Shown here piece after piece: positions 43,273 to 51,495 of a stretch of DNA of 64,000 bases. The notes beneath the pieces were generated by a model. It was not told the origin of the DNA and searched no databases. It saw only the letters and a list, made by a program, of their open reading frames with translations. Source of the DNA: Actinoplanes sp. KI2 (GTDB lineage: Bacteria > Actinomycetota > Actinomycetes > Mycobacteriales > Micromonosporaceae); assembly GCF_025630775.1 (NCBI RefSeq), contig NZ_JAOSZE010000019.1:1-64000 (forward strand). The letters run 5' to 3'. Every line of letters begins with the position of its first letter. The stretch's first letter is position 1. The translations under genes were made by a program, and so were the position numbers.

Positions 43273-44691
43273 TCAGCGGGTGGTGCAGGTGATCGTCGGG
43301 GTGTTTGGCGTGCCGTTGGCGAGGAAGCCGAACTGAGCCGTGGCGCCCGCGGCGAGCGATCCGTTCCAGGACAGGTTGCGCACGGTCACGGTCGGCGAGC
43401 TCGAAACCAGTTCGCCGTTCCACAGCTGGGTGATCTGCTGGCCGGAGCCGAGCGGCCAGGTGACCGTCCAGCCGGTGATCGCGGCGCTGCCGGCCTTGAC
43501 CGTGACCATGCCCTGGAAGCCGCCCTGCCAGAAACTGGCGGTCTGGTACGTGGCCGAGCAGCCGCCGACCGGCGCGGTGGTCGGTGGTGTGGTGGGAGCG
43601 GTCGTCGGCGGCGTGGTGGGGCCGGTCGTCGGGGGCGTCGTCGGGGGCGTCGTCGGCGGCGTGGTGGGAGCCGTCGTCGGCGGGGTGGTCGGGGCGGTGG
43701 TCGGCGGGTTCGGGGCCGAGCTGGCCAGGCTGTACGCCAGGTCGGGCTGGAAGGATCCGGCCGTGTACTTGCAGCCGTCCGCCTCGCCGGGCGGCTTCAC
43801 CCACAGGTACGCGTCGATGTTCGCGTCGCCGGTCGCCGTGGTCGGGTACTGGCCGATCCGGCGGTCGGTGTTGTCGTCGGCGCACCAGTCGCCGGCCGCG
43901 CCGCCGTTGCGGCTGGTGTCGATGACCTGGTGCTTGCCGGAGACGCCCTGGCCCTGGAGGGAGGAGAGGACGCTGCGCCCGTACGACGCCTCGCTGTTGG
44001 TGGGGTTGAAGTTGGAGACGTTGGTGAAGAAGCCGTCCGCGTCGGCGACGCCCGCGGCCACCAGCCGACCGGCCTGGTCGCCGGCGCTGTTCCAGGTGGA
44101 GTGGCCGGCGTCGAGGTAGACCTTGGCGTTCGGGTTGGCCGCCTTGATGGTCCGGGTGGCGGTGCGCAGGGCCTGGTCGCGGGCGCTGATGTCGCTCGAG
44201 CTCAGGCAGGTCTGCAGGGCCAGCGAGTCGGGCTCGAGCATGACCAGGGCGGTCCTGCTGCCGAGTCCGCGGGCCAGGTTGCCGATCCACGTCTGGTACT
44301 GGTTGAGATCGGGCGCGCCGCCGGCCGAGGCGCCGCCGCAGTCCCGGTTGGTGATGCCGTAGACGGTGAGCACCGGTATCTGCCCGGCGGCGTTGGCTCC
44401 GTTGACGTACGTGGAGACCTCGCTCTGCACGGTGCTGATGTTGAAGTTGGCGAACCAGCGCGAGGCGGGCTGGCTGGCGATCTTGTCGCGGATCACCGCA
44501 GTACGGGAGTCGTTGGGGTTGGCGGCGACCCACCGCGCGACGGCGGTGTCCGGGTCGCGGTAGAGGGTGCCGCTGACGGTGCCGGCGTGCGCGGTGCCGG
44601 CGGCGAACCAGACGCCGGCCGCGGTGGCGAGACCGGCGGCGATGGCGGTGGTCAGCCGCCGGGCGCGGGGGGATGCGGGGAGAGGGGACAC
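43273..44691 (-). CDS. Secreted GH6 cellulase with C-terminal CBM2
   Basis: A 472-residue secreted enzyme. The signal peptide (ARRLTTAIAAGLATAAGVWF, cleavage near TAHAG) is followed by a GH6 catalytic domain: GTLYRDPDTAVARWV, LTVYGITNRDCGG, TALVMLEPDSLALQTCL, VYLDAGHSTWNSAGDQAG, RNGGAAGDWCADD and LWVKPPGEADGC. The Asp residues of DCGG and EPDSL are in the usual catalytic regions. A Pro/Thr linker (residues about 345-385) leads to a CBM2, CSATYQTASFWQGGFQGMVTV. It cleaves cellulose to cellobiose or short oligosaccharides. The GTG at 44691 follows GGAAGGAAGG. A CebR-type operator precedes it. Confidence 0.95.
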   Translation of the reverse strand: MSPLPASPRARRLTTAIAAGLATAAGVWFAAGTAHAGTVSGTLYRDPDTAVARWVAANPNDSRTAVIRDKIASQPASRWFANFNISTVQSEVSTYVNGANAAGQIPVLTVYGITNRDCGGASAGGAPDLNQYQTWIGNLARGLGSRTALVMLEPDSLALQTCLSSSDISARDQALRTATRTIKAANPNAKVYLDAGHSTWNSAGDQAGRLVAAGVADADGFFTNVSNFNPTNSEASYGRSVLSSLQGQGVSGKHQVIDTSRNGGAAGDWCADDNTDRRIGQYPTTATGDANIDAYLWVKPPGEADGCKYTAGSFQPDLAYSLASSAPNPPTTAPTTPPTTAPTTPPTTPPTTPPTTGPTTPPTTAPTTPPTTAPVGGCSATYQTASFWQGGFQGMVTVKAGSAAITGWTVTWPLGSGQQITQLWNGELVSSSPTVTVRNLSWNGSLAAGATAQFGFLANGTPNTPTITCTTR

Positions 44692-44723
44692 GGGCCTTCC
44701 TTCCAAGGAGCGACATCCGTCTA

Positions 44724-44737
44724 TGGGAGCGCTCCCA
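44724..44737. promoter_or_regulatory. CebR-type operator
   Basis: TGGGAGCGCTCCCA is a perfect 14-bp palindrome identical to the Streptomyces CebR site (established knowledge). It lies 33 bases before the cellulase start, so the gene should be repressed until cellobiose or longer cello-oligosaccharides appear. Confidence 0.93.
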
Positions 44738-44794
44738 AGGTAACCCGCCGGAAATGCCAGGGCAACAGTTGCGACCGGGTCGGCTCGCTCAAGG

Positions 44795-44890
44795 CTCAAG
44801 CACCCGAGTTCCGGCGGTCGGGCCGGGACTCAAGCACCCGAGTTCCGGCGGTCGGGCCGGGACTCAGGCGCCCGAGTCCCGGCGGTCAGC
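44795..44890. repeat. 34-bp tandem repeat carrying a stop codon
   Basis: Copies begin at 44795, 44829 and 44863. The third holds the stop codon (44864-44866) and last codons of the small acidic gene, and the other two repeat them downstream of that stop. Confidence 0.9.
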
Positions 44891-45100
44891 TTCGGCGTCG
44901 GCCTCGCCCACCGGGACGCCGTCGGAGTCTCGCTCGGCGGGGGTGATTTCGACGTTGGCGCCCGAGGCAGCCGCGTCGGCATCGGCATCCGAGGCACCGA
45001 CCGTGGGCCCGGCCTCCTCCTCGGGCTCGTCCGGGCGGGCCGGGTCGCGGTGGCGGGGAACGTAGGCCATGCCGACGGGCAGGCCTTGCGGAGAAGTCAT
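44864..45100 (-). CDS. Small acidic hypothetical protein
   Basis: A possible 78-residue protein starting MTSPQGLPVGMAYVPRHRDP, then an Asp/Ala/Glu-rich tail (DADADAAASGANVEITPAER) ending RRDSGA. No ribosome binding site or known family is clear. It is divergent from the fuconate dehydratase gene. Real start and composition argue for a gene, but the tail is low complexity. Confidence 0.45.
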   Translation of the reverse strand: MTSPQGLPVGMAYVPRHRDPARPDEPEEEAGPTVGASDADADAAASGANVEITPAERDSDGVPVGEADAEADRRDSGA

Positions 45101-45158
45101 GACTGTCGCTTACCCAGGGAATCGGCGACTACTACCGGCGGCGGGCGGTCAATGGTAG

Positions 45159-45171
45159 ACATCCGATGTAT
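45159..45171. promoter_or_regulatory. Candidate FadR-type operator upstream of the fuconate dehydratase gene
   Basis: ACATCCGATGTAT, with ACAT/ATGT symmetry around CCG, shares 11 of 13... more exactly all but one or two bases with the site before the ABC importer. A related CATCGGAT (the reverse complement core) recurs at about 45227, next to the gene start. Confidence 0.55.
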
Positions 45172-45237
45172 GAAGCCGTACGTGCGCGACGAAGCCTTTC
45201 ACAAGCAACCAGCCGACACAATCATCGGATCACCGGC

Positions 45238-46524
45238 GTGAGCGGGGCGCGGATCACGGCGATCGAGACGTACGACATCCGGTTTCCGACCTCGCTGCAG
45301 CTGGACGGCTCGGACGCGATGAACCCGGACCCGGACTACTCGGCGGCATATCTCGTGCTGCGCACCGACGACCCGGACGGGCACGCCGGGCACGGGTTCG
45401 CGTTCACCATCGGGCGCGGCAACGACGTGCAGACCGCGGCGATCGCGGCGCTCACCCCGTACCTGATCGGGAGGCCGGCCGACGCGGACCTCGGCGAGCT
45501 GTGGCGGGAGCTGGTGCACGACTCGCAGTTGCGCTGGCTGGGCCCGGAGAAGGGGGTCATGCACATGGCGATCGGGGCGGTGATCAACGCCTTCTGGGAT
45601 CTCGCGGCGAAGCGGGCCGGCCTTCCGCTGTGGCAGCTCCTGGCCCGGATGTCGCCGGAGGAGATCGTCCACCTGGTCGACTTCCGGTATCTGAGCGACG
45701 CGATCACCGAGGCCGAAGCGCTCGCGATATTGCGGGAGCGATCGGACGGCAGGCGGGAGCGCGCGGCGAAACTGATCACCGCGGGCTATCCCGCCTACAC
45801 CACCTCGCCGGGCTGGCTCGGCTATTCCGACGACAAGCTGCGCCGGCTCTGCAAGGAGGCGGTCCAGCAGGGCTTCCGGCAGATCAAGCTCAAGGTCGGG
45901 GCCGACCTCGACGACGATCGCCGGCGGCTGCGCATCGCCCGGGAGGCCTGCGGCCCCGACATCCGGATCGCGGTCGACGCCAACCAGCGCTGGGACGTCC
46001 CGGTCGCGATCGAGTGGATCCGCGCGCTCGCGCCGTGGGACCCGTGGTGGGTCGAGGAGCCGACCAGCCCCGACGACATCCTCGGCCATGCCGCGATCGC
46101 CCGCGCCATCGCGCCGATCAAGGTGGCGACCGGTGAGCACGTACCGAATCGGATCGTTTTCAAGCAGTTGCTGCAGGCGCGTGGCCTCGACTATCTCCAG
46201 TTGGACGCGGCCCGGGTGGCCGGGGTCAACGAGAACATCGCGATCCTGCTGCTCGCGGCCAAGTTCGGGGTGCCCGTCTGTCCGCACGCCGGCGGGGTCG
46301 GCCTGTGCGAACTGGTGCAGCACCTGTCCATGTTCGACTACGTCGCCGTCTCGGGCTCGATGGAAGACCGGATCATCGAGTACGTCGATCACCTGCACGA
46401 ACACTTCGTCGACCCGGTGACGGTCCGCGACGGCCGCTACGTCACGCCCACCGCCCCCGGCTTCAGCTCGGCGATGCGGGCCGGAACGTTGACGACGTTC
46501 GCGCACCACTCATCGGATGGATGA
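45238..46524 (+). CDS. L-fuconate dehydratase (enolase superfamily)
   Basis: A 428-residue enzyme that removes water from L-fuconate to give 2-keto-3-deoxy-L-fuconate. The metal-binding barrel shows [17 protein letters not shown] (catalytic Lys-x-Lys, about residue 220), [17 protein letters not shown] and [16 protein letters not shown], which supply Asp and Glu ligands, then [17 protein letters not shown] and the late [16 protein letters not shown] with a catalytic His. The length and the [21 protein letters not shown]-terminus match the fuconate branch. A GTG at 45238 is the best start. It is transcribed in the direction of the importer and pathway genes. Confidence 0.92.
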   Translation: MSGARITAIETYDIRFPTSLQLDGSDAMNPDPDYSAAYLVLRTDDPDGHAGHGFAFTIGRGNDVQTAAIAALTPYLIGRPADADLGELWRELVHDSQLRWLGPEKGVMHMAIGAVINAFWDLAAKRAGLPLWQLLARMSPEEIVHLVDFRYLSDAITEAEALAILRERSDGRRERAAKLITAGYPAYTTSPGWLGYSDDKLRRLCKEAVQQGFRQIKLKVGADLDDDRRRLRIAREACGPDIRIAVDANQRWDVPVAIEWIRALAPWDPWWVEEPTSPDDILGHAAIARAIAPIKVATGEHVPNRIVFKQLLQARGLDYLQLDAARVAGVNENIAILLLAAKFGVPVCPHAGGVGLCELVQHLSMFDYVAVSGSMEDRIIEYVDHLHEHFVDPVTVRDGRYVTPTAPGFSSAMRAGTLTTFAHHSSDG

Positions 46525-46546
46525 CGCGAACTTCGGGGACCAACTC

Positions 46547-46586
46547 TTGATTTCGGGCATGTGAAGCTGATAAACATCCGATCTAT
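46547..46586 (+). promoter_or_regulatory. Candidate promoter and operator of the fucose importer operon
   Basis: TTGATT (46547-46552) and GATAAA (46569-46574) are spaced by 16 bases. ACATCCGATCTAT (46574-46586) follows directly, matching the site at 45159-45171 except at one base, in the place expected for a repressor operator. Confidence 0.55.
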
Positions 46587-46636
46587 CGCCACCTCGCTCT
46601 TCGAAACGCCTGACCACCGGGAATCGGGGAACCACC

Positions 46637-47665
46637 ATGAGGTACGCATTCCGATCGGCGCTCGCCGCCGTCCTGATCATGTCCGTGGCCGCCTGCGCCA
46701 ACGACAAGACCACCGCCGCGAGCAGCGGCGGCAACCCCGCGATCGGCGTGGACCTCCCCCGCGCCGACTCGGACTTCTGGAACTCGTACGCGAAGTACGT
46801 CCCCAAGTTCGCCACCGAGCTCGGCATCAACATGATGCCGCCGACCAACTCGCAGAACGACGTGGCGAAACTGGTCGCCAACACGCAGGCCCTGGTCAGC
46901 CAGGGCGCCAAGGCGATCGTGATGGCACCCCAGGACACCGGGGCGATCGCCACCACGCTCGACACCCTCGCCGGCAAGAAGATCCCGGTGGTCTCCGTGG
47001 ACACCCGGCCCGACAAGGGCAAGGTCTTCATGGTGGTGCGCGCCGACAACCGCGCCTACGGGCAGAAGGCGTGTGAATTCCTCGGCCAGAAGCTGAACGG
47101 CCAGGGCAAGGTCATCGAGTTCCAGGGCTCGCTCTCCTCCATCAACGGCCGGGACCGATCCGAAGCGTTCGCCGACTGCATGAAGACGAAGTTCCCCGGC
47201 ATCACCGTCTTCGCCGAGCCGACCGAGTGGGAGGGCGCCAAGGCGGCCGCCGCGCTGCAGACCCGGCTCGCCCAGCACCCCGACATCAAGGGCATCTACA
47301 TGCAGGCCGGCGGCGTCTTCCTCGCCCCGACGCTGCAGGTGCTCAAGTCGAAGAACCTGCTGGTGCCGCCGACCGATCCGAAGCACATCTTCGTGGTCTC
47401 CAACGACGGCATCCCGCAGGAGTACGCCTCGATCCGCAAGGGCGAGATCGACGCGACCGTGTCACAGCCCGCCGACCTGTACGCCAAGTACGCGCTCTTC
47501 TACGCGAAGGCCGCGCTCGACGGCAAGACGTTCCAGCCCGGCCCGACCGACCACGACTCGACCATCGTCGACGTCGGCAACGGCACCCTCGAGGACCAGC
47601 TGGCGGCGCCGCTGGTCACCAAGGACAACGTCGACGACAAAACCCTGTGGGGCAACCAGATATGA
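46637..47665 (+). CDS. Ribose-type ABC sugar-binding lipoprotein
   Basis: A 342-residue lipoprotein. Signal LAAVLIMSVAACANDK has the lipobox cysteine at about residue 20. The mature fold is the ribose/galactose-binding type, with ALVSQGAKAIVMAPQDTGAI, PVVSVDTRPDKGKVFMVVR, INGRDRSEAFADCMK and IFVVSNDGIPQEYASIRKGE. The ATG at 46637 follows a GGGGAACCACC stretch. It delivers the sugar to the permease encoded next. Fucose or rhamnose is inferred from neighbours. Confidence 0.93.
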   Translation: MRYAFRSALAAVLIMSVAACANDKTTAASSGGNPAIGVDLPRADSDFWNSYAKYVPKFATELGINMMPPTNSQNDVAKLVANTQALVSQGAKAIVMAPQDTGAIATTLDTLAGKKIPVVSVDTRPDKGKVFMVVRADNRAYGQKACEFLGQKLNGQGKVIEFQGSLSSINGRDRSEAFADCMKTKFPGITVFAEPTEWEGAKAAAALQTRLAQHPDIKGIYMQAGGVFLAPTLQVLKSKNLLVPPTDPKHIFVVSNDGIPQEYASIRKGEIDATVSQPADLYAKYALFYAKAALDGKTFQPGPTDHDSTIVDVGNGTLEDQLAAPLVTKDNVDDKTLWGNQI

Positions 47666-49152
47666 CGGCGGTTGCCGCGGAGCACATCACCAAGCGGTAC
47701 GGCGCGACGACCGCCCTCGACGACGCGGGCGTCTCCCTTCTCGACGGGGAGACGCACGCGCTGGTCGGCCGCAACGGCGCCGGCAAGTCGACGCTCGTGT
47801 CCATCCTGACCGGCCTGCAGCGGGCCGACTCGGGGCGGGTCACGTTCGACGGCGAGCCGGCGCCGCCGCTCGCCGATCGGGACGCCTGGCGGCGGCGGGT
47901 CGCCTGCGTCTACCAGAAGTCGACCATCATCCCGACGCTCACCGTCGGCGAGAACCTCTTCCTCAACCGCCAGCAGACCCGGCGGGGGCTGATCGACTGG
48001 CGCGGGCTGCGGCGGCGCGCCGGCGACGTGCTCGGCCGCTACGGCGTCGCGATCGACCCGGCGACCGTCGCCGGGGACCTCACGGTCGAACAGACCCAAC
48101 TGGTCGAGATCGCTCGCGCGCTCTCGTTCGGGGCCCGGTTCATCATCCTCGACGAGCCGACCGCGCGGCTCGACGCGGCCGCCATCGAGCGGCTGTTCGA
48201 GCGGATGCGCGACCTGCGGGCCGCCGGGGTCACGTTCCTGTTCATCTCCCATCACCTGCAAGAGGTGTACGAGGTGTGCCAGCGCGTGACAGTGTTCCGC
48301 GATGCTCGACATGTGCTCACCGCGGGCGTCGACGAACTGCCGCACGACGAGCTGGTCCGGGCGATGACCGGGGACGCGCCGGTCACCGCCGCCGCGGCGC
48401 GGACGTTCGCCGGGGACGGCCCGGTGGTGCTCGACGTACGCGGGCTGACGCTGGCCGACCGCTACCAGGACGTCGGCCTCGAGGTGCGGGCCGGCGAGAT
48501 GGTCGGCCTGATCGGATCGGGGTCGAGCGGCAAGAACGCCCTCGCGCAGACCCTCGCCGGGCTGCTGAAGGCGGACACCGGCACGGTGACGATCGCCGGG
48601 GTCACGCCCCGCCCGGGCAGCGTGCCGGCCGCGCTCGGCGCCGGGCTCGGCTATCTGCCGCAGGACCGGCACTCCGAGGGCCTGGTGCCGCTGCTGTCGG
48701 TGGCCGAGAACGCCACCATGACGATCACCGACCGGCTCGGCCCGGCCGGGATCGCGCTGCCGGCCCGCCGCCGGGCGGCCGCGGTCGCCATGATCGACGA
48801 GTACGACATCCGCACCAGCGGGCCGGACCAGCCGGTCGAGGGTCTCTCCGGCGGCAACGCGCAGAAGGTGGTGCTGGCCCGCGCGCTGGCCAGCAACCCG
48901 AAGGCGCTGGTGCTGGTCAGCCCGACGGCCGGGGTCGACGTCCGGTCCAAGCAGTCGCTGCTGTCGGCGGTCGTGCGGGCCGCGGCCGGCGGCACCGCCG
49001 TGCTGATCGTCTCCGACGAGCTGGACGACGTGCGCGACTGCGATCGGGTGCTGGTCATGTTCCACGGCCGGGTGGTGCACCACGCCGGGAAGGGCTGGGA
49101 CGACAACGCGCTCATCGGCGCTGTCGAAGGCGTACGGCAAGAGAGGGGTTAG
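47662..49152 (+). CDS. ABC sugar importer ATPase with two nucleotide-binding domains (RbsA type)
   Basis: A 496-residue double ATPase overlapping the binding-protein gene by ATGA. Domain 1 (1-235) has Walker A LVGRNGAGKSTLVSIL, LTVEQTQLVEIARAL and Walker B FIILDEPTARLD. Domain 2 (about 255-490) has a degenerate loop, LIGSGSSGKNALAQTL, a normal signature LSGGNAQKVVLARAL, but LVLVSPTAGVDVRSK where Walker B should hold Asp-Glu. Only domain 1 is expected to hydrolyse ATP well. Confidence 0.92.
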   Translation: MTAVAAEHITKRYGATTALDDAGVSLLDGETHALVGRNGAGKSTLVSILTGLQRADSGRVTFDGEPAPPLADRDAWRRRVACVYQKSTIIPTLTVGENLFLNRQQTRRGLIDWRGLRRRAGDVLGRYGVAIDPATVAGDLTVEQTQLVEIARALSFGARFIILDEPTARLDAAAIERLFERMRDLRAAGVTFLFISHHLQEVYEVCQRVTVFRDARHVLTAGVDELPHDELVRAMTGDAPVTAAAARTFAGDGPVVLDVRGLTLADRYQDVGLEVRAGEMVGLIGSGSSGKNALAQTLAGLLKADTGTVTIAGVTPRPGSVPAALGAGLGYLPQDRHSEGLVPLLSVAENATMTITDRLGPAGIALPARRRAAAVAMIDEYDIRTSGPDQPVEGLSGGNAQKVVLARALASNPKALVLVSPTAGVDVRSKQSLLSAVVRAAAGGTAVLIVSDELDDVRDCDRVLVMFHGRVVHHAGKGWDDNALIGAVEGVRQERG

Positions 49153-49155
49153 GGA

Positions 49156-50166
49156 GTGACCGGAACGCCCACGCTGGCCACCACGCCCGCGCAGCCACGG
49201 CCACGGCTGCGGTTCGCCCGGTTCCGCGATCTGGCGCTGGTGCCCGCCATCCTGGTGCTGGTGCTGGTCGGTGCGCTGATCGACCCGGTGTTCCTGACCC
49301 GCGACAACCTGGTCAACGTGCTGCAACAGCAGACCGAGCTGTCGCTGCTGGTACTGGCGGAGTCGGTGATCCTGATCGCGGGCAAGTTCGACCTGTCGCT
49401 CGAGTCGACCATCGGGCTCGCCCCGGCGCTCGCGCTCGGCCTGGTCATCCCGACCGCCAGCCACGGCCTCGGCACCGAGTGGCCGACCGCGCTCGCGATC
49501 CCGATCTGCCTGCTCACCGGCGCGGTGATCGGCGCGTTCAACGGGCTGCTGATCCTGCGCTTCCGGCTGTCCGCGTTCATCGTCACGCTCGGCATGCTGA
49601 TCGTCCTCCGTGGACTGCAGATCGGTCTGACCGGCGGGCAGAACCTGTTCGACATCCCGCCCTCGGTGCTCTACCTGGGCAACGCGACCTGGCTCGGGCT
49701 GCCCGCCTCGATCTGGATCTGCGCCGTGCTGTTCGCGGCCGGCATCCTGGCGCTGAGCTTCCTGCGGGCCGGGCGGGCGGTCTATGCGATCGGCGGGAAC
49801 GTCGACGCGGCCCGGGCGGCCGGCATCCGCACCGACCGGGTCGTCTGGCTCGTGCTCGTCGTCGGCAGCCTGCTGGCCGCGCTGGCCGGGCTCCTGATGA
49901 CCGGGCGGTTCGGATCGGTCGCGGCCGCACAGGGGCAGGGCATGATCTTCACGGTCTTCGCGGCCGCGGTGATCGGCGGGGTCAGCCTCGACGGCGGGAA
50001 GGGGACGTTGTTCGGGGCGCTCTGCGGCGTGCTGGTGATCGGCCTGATCAACAACATCCTGACGCTCGGCGGGGTCTCGGCGCAGTGGATCCAGGCGATC
50101 TACGGGGCGATCATCCTGGCGGCGCTGGTGCTGGCCCGGCTGACCTCAGGAAAGGCACAGGACTGA
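49156..50166 (+). CDS. ABC sugar permease, RbsC type
   Basis: A 336-residue membrane subunit with about eight to ten helices. Family stretches are ESVILIAGKFDLSLESTIGL, FRLSAFIVTLGMLIVLRGL, AIGGNVDAARAAGIRTDRV (the loop that meets the ATPase) and FAAAVIGGVSLDGGKGTLFG. The GTG at 49156 is three bases after the ATPase stop. A single permease probably works as a homodimer. Its stop overlaps the start of a short leader frame (TGATG). Confidence 0.93.
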   Translation: MTGTPTLATTPAQPRPRLRFARFRDLALVPAILVLVLVGALIDPVFLTRDNLVNVLQQQTELSLLVLAESVILIAGKFDLSLESTIGLAPALALGLVIPTASHGLGTEWPTALAIPICLLTGAVIGAFNGLLILRFRLSAFIVTLGMLIVLRGLQIGLTGGQNLFDIPPSVLYLGNATWLGLPASIWICAVLFAAGILALSFLRAGRAVYAIGGNVDAARAAGIRTDRVVWLVLVVGSLLAALAGLLMTGRFGSVAAAQGQGMIFTVFAAAVIGGVSLDGGKGTLFGALCGVLVIGLINNILTLGGVSAQWIQAIYGAIILAALVLARLTSGKAQD

Positions 50167-50219
50167 TGCCGGAGATTGCACTGCACACCCGGCCGGGTCC
50201 GGGCCCGGAGGAGGACTGA
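50166..50219 (+). other. 17-codon leader frame duplicating the start of the mutarotase gene
   Basis: A short frame, MPEIALHTRPGPGPEED then TGA, repeats the first nine codons of the next gene almost exactly (one silent change). It is joined by TGATG to both neighbours. It came from a tandem duplication of about 53 bp and may couple the permease and mutarotase translation. Confidence 0.7.
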
Positions 50220-50530
50220 TGCCGGAGATTGCGCTGCACACCCGGCTGCGTCCGGGCAAGGAGCGGGAGTACGAGGCGGTGCACGCCACCATCCCGCCGG
50301 CGCTGGACGAGGCGCTGCGGTCGGCCGGGGTCCGTTCGTGGCGGATCTGGCGGGACGGGCGCGATCTGTTCCACCTGGTCGAGGTCGACGACTACCGGCG
50401 GATGCGGGCACACCTGCGGGATCATCCGGCCAACGTGCCGTGGCAGGCGCGGATGGCGGAGCTGTTGGAGGTCGAGGACGACTACTCCGGCGAGGACGAC
50501 GGCCTGCACCTGGTCTGGAGACTGCCGTGA
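50219..50530 (+). CDS. L-rhamnose/L-fucose mutarotase
   Basis: A 103-residue protein of the RhaM family, which interconverts alpha and beta pyranoses. MPEIALHTRLRPGKEREYEAVH (family start with the His of LHTRL), RSWRIWRDGRDLFHLVEV and the closing LEVEDDYSGEDDGLHLVW are typical. The context of oxidative fucose genes suggests that it serves L-fucose here. GGAGGAGGA lies just upstream of its ATG. Confidence 0.88.
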   Translation: MPEIALHTRLRPGKEREYEAVHATIPPALDEALRSAGVRSWRIWRDGRDLFHLVEVDDYRRMRAHLRDHPANVPWQARMAELLEVEDDYSGEDDGLHLVWRLP

Positions 50531-51495
50531 CAAGGCTCGGCCTGGGGTGCGCGCAGCTCGGCAACCTCTACACCGCGATCTCCGACGAGACGGCATCGGC
50601 GACGGTTTCGGCGGCGTGGGACGCGGGGGTGCGGTACTTCGACACCGCGCCGCACTACGGGCTCGGGCTCTCCGAACGCCGGCTGGGGGCCGCGCTGCGG
50701 GGGCGGCCCCGGGATGCGTACACGATCAGCACCAAGGTCGGTCGCCTGCTGGTGCCGTCGCCGTCGACGGCCGGGGAGCCGGACCCGGCCGGGTTCGTCG
50801 TGCCGGCCGCCTATCGGCGGGAGTGGTCGTTCACCGCGGACGGCGTGGTGCGCTCGCTCGCGGGCAGCCTGGATCGGCTCGGGCTGAACCGGGTCGATCT
50901 CGTGCTGATCCACGACCCGGAGGATCACTCGCGGGCGGCGCTCGACGAGGCGTATCCCGCGCTGCACGCGCTGCGGGCGGAGGGCGTGGTGCGAGCGATC
51001 GGGGTCGGCTCGACGAAGGCGGCCGTTCTCGATCGGTTCGTGGCGGACACCGACATCGACGCGGTTCTGGTGGCCGGGCGGTACACGCTGCTCGAGCAGC
51101 CGGCCCTGGACTCGCTGCTGCCGTCGTGCCTGCGGCGGGGAGTCGCGGTGCTCAACGGCGGGGTGTTCAACAGCGGTCTCCTCGCGGTCGACGAGCCGCA
51201 CGCCGGGCTCCCCTACGAATACCGCGAGGCGCCGGATTCGATCGTTGCGCGGGCGCGAGCGATCGCGACCGTTTGTGCGCGGCATGGCGTGTCGCTGCCG
51301 GGGGCGGCGCTCGCGTTCGCCGCGGCACACCCGGCGATCGCCTCGGTGGTGATCGGGGCGCAGACGCCGGAACAGGCTCGGCGAAACTTCGCGCTCGCGG
51401 CGGCTCCGCCCCCACCGGCCGAGATGTGGGCAGAGCTGGTCGACCATGGCCTGCTCCGCGCGGATGCGCCCGTTCCCGATCGGGCCGCGGCGTGA
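50527..51495 (+). CDS. Aldo/keto reductase, probable L-fucose dehydrogenase
   Basis: A 322-residue AKR-fold enzyme. TRLGLGCAQLGNLYTAISDE and GVRYFDTAPHYGLGLSERRL carry the catalytic Asp and Tyr, TKVGRLLVP the Lys, and DLVLIHDPEDHSR the His, all as in D-threo-aldose 1-dehydrogenases. It should oxidise L-fucose to the lactone with NAD(P). GTG 50527 overlaps the mutarotase stop (GTGA) and its own stop overlaps the lactonase start. Confidence 0.9.
   Translation: MTRLGLGCAQLGNLYTAISDETASATVSAAWDAGVRYFDTAPHYGLGLSERRLGAALRGRPRDAYTISTKVGRLLVPSPSTAGEPDPAGFVVPAAYRREWSFTADGVVRSLAGSLDRLGLNRVDLVLIHDPEDHSRAALDEAYPALHALRAEGVVRAIGVGSTKAAVLDRFVADTDIDAVLVAGRYTLLEQPALDSLLPSCLRRGVAVLNGGVFNSGLLAVDEPHAGLPYEYREAPDSIVARARAIATVCARHGVSLPGAALAFAAAHPAIASVVIGAQTPEQARRNFALAAAPPPPAEMWAELVDHGLLRADAPVPDRAAA

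Noticed and set aside
43584-43925. Small frame in the cellulase linker region
   Set aside because: It is antisense to the Pro/Thr linker coding sequence, which is a normal part of the cellulase.
41786-44716. Minus-strand frame of 976 codons across hsdM and the cellulase
   Set aside because: It is out of frame with both real genes and has no motifs.
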